This document shows positions 9,262 to 13,678 of a stretch of 13,678 nt of DNA, one piece after another. Within the stretch, counting starts at the first letter, position 1. Every line of letters begins with the position of its first letter. The notes below the pieces were generated by a model that was not told the origin of the DNA, did not search any database, and worked only from the letters and a program-made list of their open reading frames with translations. Source of the stretch: Podila epigama. Lineage: Eukaryota; Mortierellomycota; Mortierellomycetes; Mortierellales; Mortierellaceae. Location of the stretch: the NCBI GenBank assembly GCA_015679605.1, contig JAAAVE010000271.1:3454-17131 (forward strand), written 5' to 3'. The translations under genes were made by a program, and so were the position numbers.

Positions 9262-9410
9262 TCCCAGTCCATGCTGCTCAGCAAGAACACGTATGCATTG
9301 CATCTCTCAATTGCTTCCTTTTTCTTTCTTTTTTTCTTTCTTCACAACTATAATCTATAAAAATATAAAACTTGTTTTCTTTCAGCATCCCCACAAGCAT
9401 AGACATGTCA

Positions 9411-9416
9411 AATAAA
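9411..9416 (+). terminator. Possible polyadenylation signal of dolichol kinase
   Basis: AATAAA lies 150 nt after the stop at 9261, preceded by AT-rich sequence (TATAATCTATAAAAATATAAA, 9349-9369). It is the closest consensus hexamer. Confidence 0.4.
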
Positions 9417-9851
9417 TGAACAACAACCAACACACACATCTCCCCCAACAAGAATGTAGCTCTTTTTTTTTACTTTGCACCAGTGTGGGTTTTGTTTGGA
9501 GTGAGCTTTTTCTTTTTTTTTTTTTTTTTCAATTTTGCGTCTGTGCTCAAAAAGTTCCTTCCTGCATGGTTTGTGAGGGAAAGAGATGTACACAGAGTTC
9601 ATATTTTGCGCCCATGGCTTTCGCCCTTGTATATCACACAAACACACACACACCAACTCACCAAATGACAAATGGTTCCTCCCTCTGACCATCCATTCAT
9701 CCAACCACCGCTCATGTATCCGTGGAGACCAGCCTCATCCATTCATTTTCATTACCCGAATGGTCTCTTGCAAGAGTCACGTTTCGTCTCGGATAGTTAG
9801 CAAAAGGATAAAACGGGCAAAGTGTTCACGTTTATAATCGTCTTTTTTTTC

Positions 9852-9908
9852 TTCATTCATTCATTCATTCATTCATTCATTCATTCATTCATTCATTCAT
9901 TCATTCAT
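9852..9908. repeat. TTCA microsatellite, 14 copies
   Basis: Fourteen perfect TTCA units plus one base, directly after a T-rich run. This is the longest perfect tandem repeat in the window and is likely length-polymorphic. Confidence 0.95.
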
Positions 9909-9943
9909 CCTCATCTTTCCATCTTTACATCTCTCATCTTTTG

Positions 9944-9971
9944 TCACTCACTCACTCACTCACTCACTCAC
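9944..9971. repeat. TCAC microsatellite, 7 copies
   Basis: Seven perfect TCAC units lie 35 bp after the TTCA array and are followed by an A-rich tract. The two arrays differ by base order only, so one could have arisen from the other by substitution and slippage. Confidence 0.95.
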
Positions 9972-10171
9972 CCAAAAAAAAAAATTAAAGAGCTTTTTTG
10001 CGTTTATTTCTTTACCCCACAGCTTGAAATTTTCCGTCCCTTTGTTCATCCCACAAGACGCACGTTCCTTTCCTCCTTTTTCTCCTTCTCCTCTTCTACT
10101 CACAGACATAAAGCAATCCCCTCACTCCACCCACATCACAACCCTCATTTTCGATAACGGATTAGACAACA

Positions 10172-11752
10172 ATGTCTCTCGGAGGATCATTTGGAGGCCC
10201 CACTGCCATTCTACTCACCACTTCAACCACCACGATACAACCACATTCAACCTATATACAACAACAGCAACAACAACAACATGAATGGGTATCAGCTTTA
10301 GTTGCCAAGCGGCGGGCGACTTGGCGGTATCTGCAACGATGTTTCGAAGGCGGGATGGTGATGTATAATACGGCTCTTATTTTGGACTCTGACATGCGGG
10401 CATGTTGGACAGAAGAAAAAATGCAGCGGAGGTAAAGTTGGAAAAACACACACAAGGTCTTAATTTTTTTTTCTTTTTCTTTCTTGCATGTGTCAGAGAG
10501 AGTGTGTGAGTGAGAATGAGAGAGAGACATGGAGCGAGTGGTGGGAACAAGAGGAGTAAGAAAAAAAATATATATACTAAAAAGTGAGTTTAGCAAAGAG
10601 CATTGAGAATGGACAAGAGGGCGTTGTATGATAGAATTGAAGGTTTTCTTGTTGAACCTTTCTGGTTACAATCGTTTCGGTGGCGGTTGGGCGTCGCTCA
10701 CGGGGAGAAAAAAAAAAAATCAATGTTATCCGTGTAACACTCCACAGACATTGGAAAAGAAAAGAAAGAAAAGAAAGTTTTTTTTTCTCACTGTGCACAT
10801 GCAACTTTGTACTTTAGGACGCATCATTACTTTCTACTCGGAACATCGATGGCGACGATTCTCGACATTCCAAGCTTGGATGATTGTTTAAAAGCATTGG
10901 GCATTGTTGTGCAAGAACTGGATTATTATGCTGCATCCGAGTCAAGATCAAAGAGTGTAACGCAAATTAACTTTATCAATCGTTGAATGAGGGAGAAGAG
11001 GCTGCTATCGTTGTGGTTTTTTTCTTTTTTTTTTTTGTTTGAGCAAAACACGGCTAACACCTCGTTTTGTCCTCTTTTCTTTTCACAAACAAAATAGATA
11101 TTCGCCAGAGGCAAAAAAACCTCGGATGGGAAATCATTCGTTGAAGGTGAATACTCGCACCTGGAGGTCAGATCTGTGGTAAGCAAAAAAAAAAAAAACC
11201 GCCATCATGCTCCATGCTCCCACCTCTGACAAGGGTAACATTTTCCTGAAAATAATACCACCCACTCACTTTTTTATTTTTTATATCCTACTTTTCTCAC
11301 CCCGAATAGCCGTTTAATATGGACTACATTGTCACAACGGCAACACTCTGTGAGATGATTTGTCAAGCATACGAAAAGATTGCAGTCGTGTTACAGGAAC
11401 AGCACTATAGTCATAACAACCATCACCACCAGCATCAAGGCAGCACTAGCTTGTGGAATGTAAATAATCTGGAACTCTTTCAAAAAGTAGACGGTCGCTT
11501 CAAGGTATAATATTTCTATTCGTTTGGATGTTATTGCAGATGGAGGACAAGGACAAGCACAAGGACAAAAAAAAAAAAAAAAAAAAAAATACCATTATAC
11601 TCATACTTTTTTCTTTCCTTGTCATACATTAGAAAATATTCGTTCAACTCTACAAGGAGTTCGAATCATTAACAAGAGACATTTTGCTGAACGAATTGAA
11701 CTCAATAGATCCACTTGGATTGGTAGCAGGCGATCATGATTGGGACTTTTAA
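10172..11752 (+). CDS. Conserved-looking protein of unknown function, 264 residues
   Basis: Five exons, 10172-10431, 10818-10956, 11098-11178, 11310-11504 and 11633-11752, join in consistent phases (2, then 0 at every later junction) and end at TAA. The start has A at -3 after a C/A-rich leader. Residues 30-36 are a Gln run. Residues 38-60 (EWVSALVAKRRATWRYLQRC) and 88-124 (YFLLGTSMATILDIP, then a leucine-rich helix) look folded and helical. Residues 152-190 contain YSHLEVRSVPFNMDY and then TATLCEMICQAYEKI, and 214-253 contain LELFQKVDGRFKKIFVQLYKEFESL then LLNELNSIDPL. All look like conserved helices, and no catalytic motif or membrane segment is evident. A His/Asn/Gln-rich loop (192-203) separates two of them. 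The pattern P-F-x-x-D-Y followed by a helix and a K-x-D-x-R helix reminds me of an uncharacterised fungal family, but I cannot name it. The least secure junction is exon 2 to 3 (donor GTAACG): exon 3 is also open in a second frame, but only the frame used here joins both neighbours through normal sites. Confidence 0.75.
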
Positions 11753-12049
11753 TACTTTTTTTTCAAGTGTCCCCTTGTCAATAAATTCCTTCCTCTTTCG
11801 CTTTCTCTCTCTCATACATGAAAAATTCAGGAAATATCGATTACCATCACTTTATTAGCACAGAGAAAACTAGAGTCAGGAACAAGTGTCGCCTTAAATA
11901 GAATCTCAGAGTTCAAATTTGTGTCGTGGGACACCACCACATTATTGCTTACACCCCGCAAAAGCAATGGGCATCCTCGGTAATGGACCATATTCTCGTA
12001 ATATGAAAAGTCGATTATCTGAAATACAACGAGATGGGCATTTATATTG
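11753..12049. other. Gap between host gene and retrotransposon relic
   Basis: These 297 bp hold the 3' end of the five-exon gene and then unexplained sequence. On the minus strand, 11958-11835 shows a TATTTAA box (11900-11894), an AATAAA (11856-11851) and an imperfect hairpin GTGTC/GACAC (11921-11934). That combination could be a decayed LTR downstream of the integrase piece. No terminal repeat pair was found, so this is only a possibility. Confidence 0.3.
11780..11785 (+). terminator. Possible polyadenylation signal
   Basis: AATAAA lies 28 nt after the stop at 11752, and a T/C-rich stretch follows. This fits 3' end formation of the upstream five-exon gene. Confidence 0.5.
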
Positions 12050-12753
12050 TATAAAGATATAATAGGAGTCGTAATTGGTTTATTAGTTTTAGTAGTTGGG
12101 TGACGTTCATGCGCTTTAGGTACGCCTGTAGGACCTCGGCCAAGAAGTTTGATCCTCTATCGCTGATGATTTCAGAAGGACATCCGAATTGTAAGAAGAT
12201 GTCTTCATAAAGGAATGTTGCGACTGCTTCGGCAGTTGCATCTTGCAAGGCACGCGCCACTGGCCAACCGGTGCCATAATCGATGGCTGTTATGATCCAT
12301 CTGTTTCCTTTCTTGGTGATAGGCATCTGGCCGATAAAGTCAATCCCCCATCTGTCGAAAGGCCTGGCTGGGGCTAGCAGATGCAATGGTGCCACGGAGT
12401 GGTCTCCGGGCTTCACCAGCTGGCATGCTGAGCAAGCGTCGACCACCTTACGAATGTATGCCCTAAGTGAAGGCCACCACATTCTGGGGGGCAGCGAGGG
12501 CGTGCGTACCGGCGTGGCCAAGATGACCCAGGTCGGAGTGGAGTTCGATGAGTTTGTTGGCTCGTTCCACATAAGGGATATACGTGGCGGGGTGTCCGTC
12601 TACAATACGATAGAGGATGTTATCGATTACGATAAACTTGTCGGCTATGACATTGTTCAAGCCTCTGTAGTCAACACAAAGTCTGAGGGCGGTAGTATTC
12701 TTTTTCTTGACGAACAAGGCTGGTGGTAGCCCAAGGCGTTGTCGAATGGTTGG
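12050..12753 (-). pseudogene. Ty3/gypsy retrotransposon pol relic (RT fragment joined to integrase)
   Basis: Read on the minus strand, 12753-12649 encodes a reverse-transcriptase start, with LFVKKK and then RLCVDYRGLNNV, typical of the first RT block of Ty3/gypsy elements. It passes in frame straight into the integrase N-terminus (ILYRIV, VERANKLIELH, GHLGHAGT). The rest of RT, including its YxDD active site, and all RNase H are missing. A frameshift near a run of six G (12486-12491) separates the His part of the HHCC zinc domain from WWPSLR and CSACQ (about 12425-12480). The integrase core follows with WGIDFIG (first Asp, codon 12339-12341) and ISDRGSNF (second Asp, 12159-12161, 60 residues later). 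Homology stops at about 12095, before the third catalytic Glu, and the frame ends in AT-rich sequence at 12042. The copy is therefore dead: internal deletion, frameshift and truncated core. Confidence 0.88.
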
Positions 12754-13119
12754 ATATTGTAACAAGCACGGATTCTCAAGCTCGAATGCGAATAATCGCA
12801 TTTGCACTTGAGAACCTCTGGTCGGAGGGAAGGGTGGTGTATCGATAGTTGTTGTTGGAAGGAGTAGAGGTGGAAGGGTAAGTTTCGGAGAAGCCAGATG
12901 GGTTACCGGCATGGGGGTGTTGAAGAAAGGATGAGGATAGGAGGGAAAGAGGTGCAGTCCGTGTTGTTGGCACTGAGGAAAGCAGAGTGATGTTGGACAT
13001 ATTTTGGAAATGTGTGGGAAAGTTTTGTGCGTGAATAATGTGTGTGTGTGGTTGTGTTTGTGTTTTTTTTTTTTTTTTTTTTGGGTCTGTGTTTGCTGGT
13101 GTGTGTGTCTTGGGACCAT
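12754..13119. other. Low-complexity stretch between element fragments
   Basis: The minus-strand reading frame stays open here but is Pro/Thr/Ser/His-rich and shows no pol or gag motif. It holds TG-rich runs (about 13039-13060 and 13092-13109) and a T20-type tract at about 13063-13082. It resembles the leader and intron sequence of this genome more than element coding DNA. I see no gene. Confidence 0.5.
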
Positions 13120-13250
13120 AGACCTTTTTGTTGGATCTTCAGCACGCGGCGGACACTTCTCAGGTAGTTGGACAGTTTATCGCTGTAAGATACCTGTTGG
13201 TCAAGAAGTGAAATGTAGTGAAGATACCGTTCCAAGCTTCTGCCCCAGGT
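13120..13250 (-). pseudogene. Possible decayed reverse-transcriptase fragment
   Basis: On the minus strand this encodes SLLDQQVSYSDKLSNY followed by LRSVRRVLKIQQKGL. It can be aligned with the Ty3/gypsy block VYLDDILIYS followed by HLxHVRxVLxxLxxxxL, with the second catalytic Asp replaced by Gln. If correct, the fragment lies upstream of the VDYRGLN fragment, in the wrong order for one intact pol gene. The match is partial and could be chance. Confidence 0.35.
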
Positions 13251-13264
13251 CACCTCCTTATGTA

Positions 13265-13678
13265 TTTATCACGATGTGCCAAAATTGATACTGCCACTAA
13301 CAACTAACCACTACTATTTCTGCTATTGCGCTTTGTTCTCCTACTCTAGTGGTCTGCTGTTCTGCCTTGCTATCCTATTATGCTGACTACTATCGTCACT
13401 GCATATTGCCGTTCTACCGTCTCCTATCACGCTCTCGCTTACTTCTCTTCGGTACTTTATAAAGCGCGTTCACGACAATTTTTTTGTTTCTGGGTTTTCT
13501 AAATCACGCTATAATGTAGGCTATATAGGGCTGTCTTTGCAAACTACGGAGGGTTGGGCGAACGGCTAGAAGCGAGACTAAGGGGGGTACGAAGCAAGCA
13601 GGAGCAATTGGGGCTGCCTGGAAACGGGGGGTATGGTTAGGTGCAATTGGTAGTGGCGAAAGGGTAGAAGAGCGTGTA
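13265..13678 (-). mobile_element. Possible LTR-like sequence at right edge
   Basis: On the minus strand there is a TATAAAG box (in the palindrome CTTTATAAAG, 13455-13464) and then about 165 bp of purine-rich, ORF-poor sequence ending in GTATCA at about 13286. It is followed by ATTTTGGCAC, which recalls the LTR-end plus primer-binding junction of Ty3/gypsy elements. No matching copy is visible elsewhere in the window and the other boundary is off the edge, so the call is speculative. Otherwise I see no gene in these 414 bp. Confidence 0.22.

Larger units (their letters stand above)
9262..10171. other. Intergenic region with tetranucleotide arrays, no gene seen
   Basis: This 910-bp gap has a candidate AATAAA at 9411-9416, T-rich tracts near 9465 and 9511-9530, a TTCA array, a TCAC array and an A10 tract at about 9975. 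The last 60 bp before the ATG at 10172 are C/A-rich, as expected of a fungal leader. No open frame here has coding character and no tRNA-like fold was recognised. Confidence 0.7.

Noticed and set aside
9765-9776. Perfect 12-bp palindrome CTCTTGCAAGAG
   Set aside because: About three perfect 12-bp palindromes are expected by chance in a window of this size.
9852-9971. Tandem arrays considered as a CRISPR-like array
   Set aside because: The units are 4 bp with no spacers; this is a eukaryotic microsatellite.
10432-10817. An extra exon inside the 386-nt first intron of the unknown gene
   Set aside because: Short open stretches exist near 10580-10690, but none restores phase with normal sites, while the direct 10431 to 10818 join gives a smooth helical protein sequence.
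12283-12729. Plus-strand open frame of 148 codons
   Set aside because: It lies wholly opposite the recognisable integrase and RT reading on the minus strand and has no motif of its own.
11835-13678. Pairing the left (11835-11960) and right (13265-13678) LTR-like regions as one element's two LTRs
   Set aside because: By eye they share no extended identity, so a single intact element bounded by both is not supported.

Overview
The window looks like nuclear DNA of an early-diverging filamentous fungus, with Mortierella-like Mucoromycota as my best guess. The reasons are short GT-AG introns (83 to 518 nt), many homopolymeric A or T tracts and tetranucleotide repeats outside coding exons, CA-rich leaders before start codons, and a fungal-type dolichol kinase. 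The assignment is inference; no ribosomal or mitochondrial marker is present.

Layout from left to right. (1) At 1-827 on the minus strand is the 5' part of a gene with a long, basic, mitochondrial-type N-terminus; it runs off the left edge. (2) A 403-bp intergenic stretch with a TATA-like box is probably a bidirectional promoter. (3) At 1231-2361 is a cysteine-pair zinc-finger protein that also has a mitochondrial-type N-terminus. (4) At 2543-4218 is a four-exon gene encoding a perfect C1 domain followed by a Pex24p/Pex30-like (reticulon-homology) membrane region. A canonical splice pair (2354/2531) would join genes 3 and 4 in frame, so they may be one gene. (5) At 5210-9261 is a four-exon dolichol kinase (SEC59/DOLK) with a very long N-terminal half. 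(6) At 10172-11752 is a five-exon gene for a 264-residue protein I cannot name. (7) At 12050-12753 is a broken Ty3/gypsy retrotransposon relic on the minus strand: a reverse-transcriptase piece joined to integrase, with a frameshift and no third catalytic residue. Further decayed element-like DNA follows to the right edge.

The host genes do not form a pathway cluster. The one plausible functional link is the divergent pair at the left, both predicted to be imported into mitochondria. The C1-membrane protein and dolichol kinase are both expected in the ER membrane system, but nothing in the DNA ties them together.

The most interesting item is the C1 plus Pex30-like architecture, which suggests a lipid-responsive membrane-shaping protein. 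It has an unresolved 5' end and an intron of 156 nt (a multiple of three, no stop) that falls exactly in its membrane hairpin. I found no RNA genes, CRISPR arrays or clear new multi-gene system.
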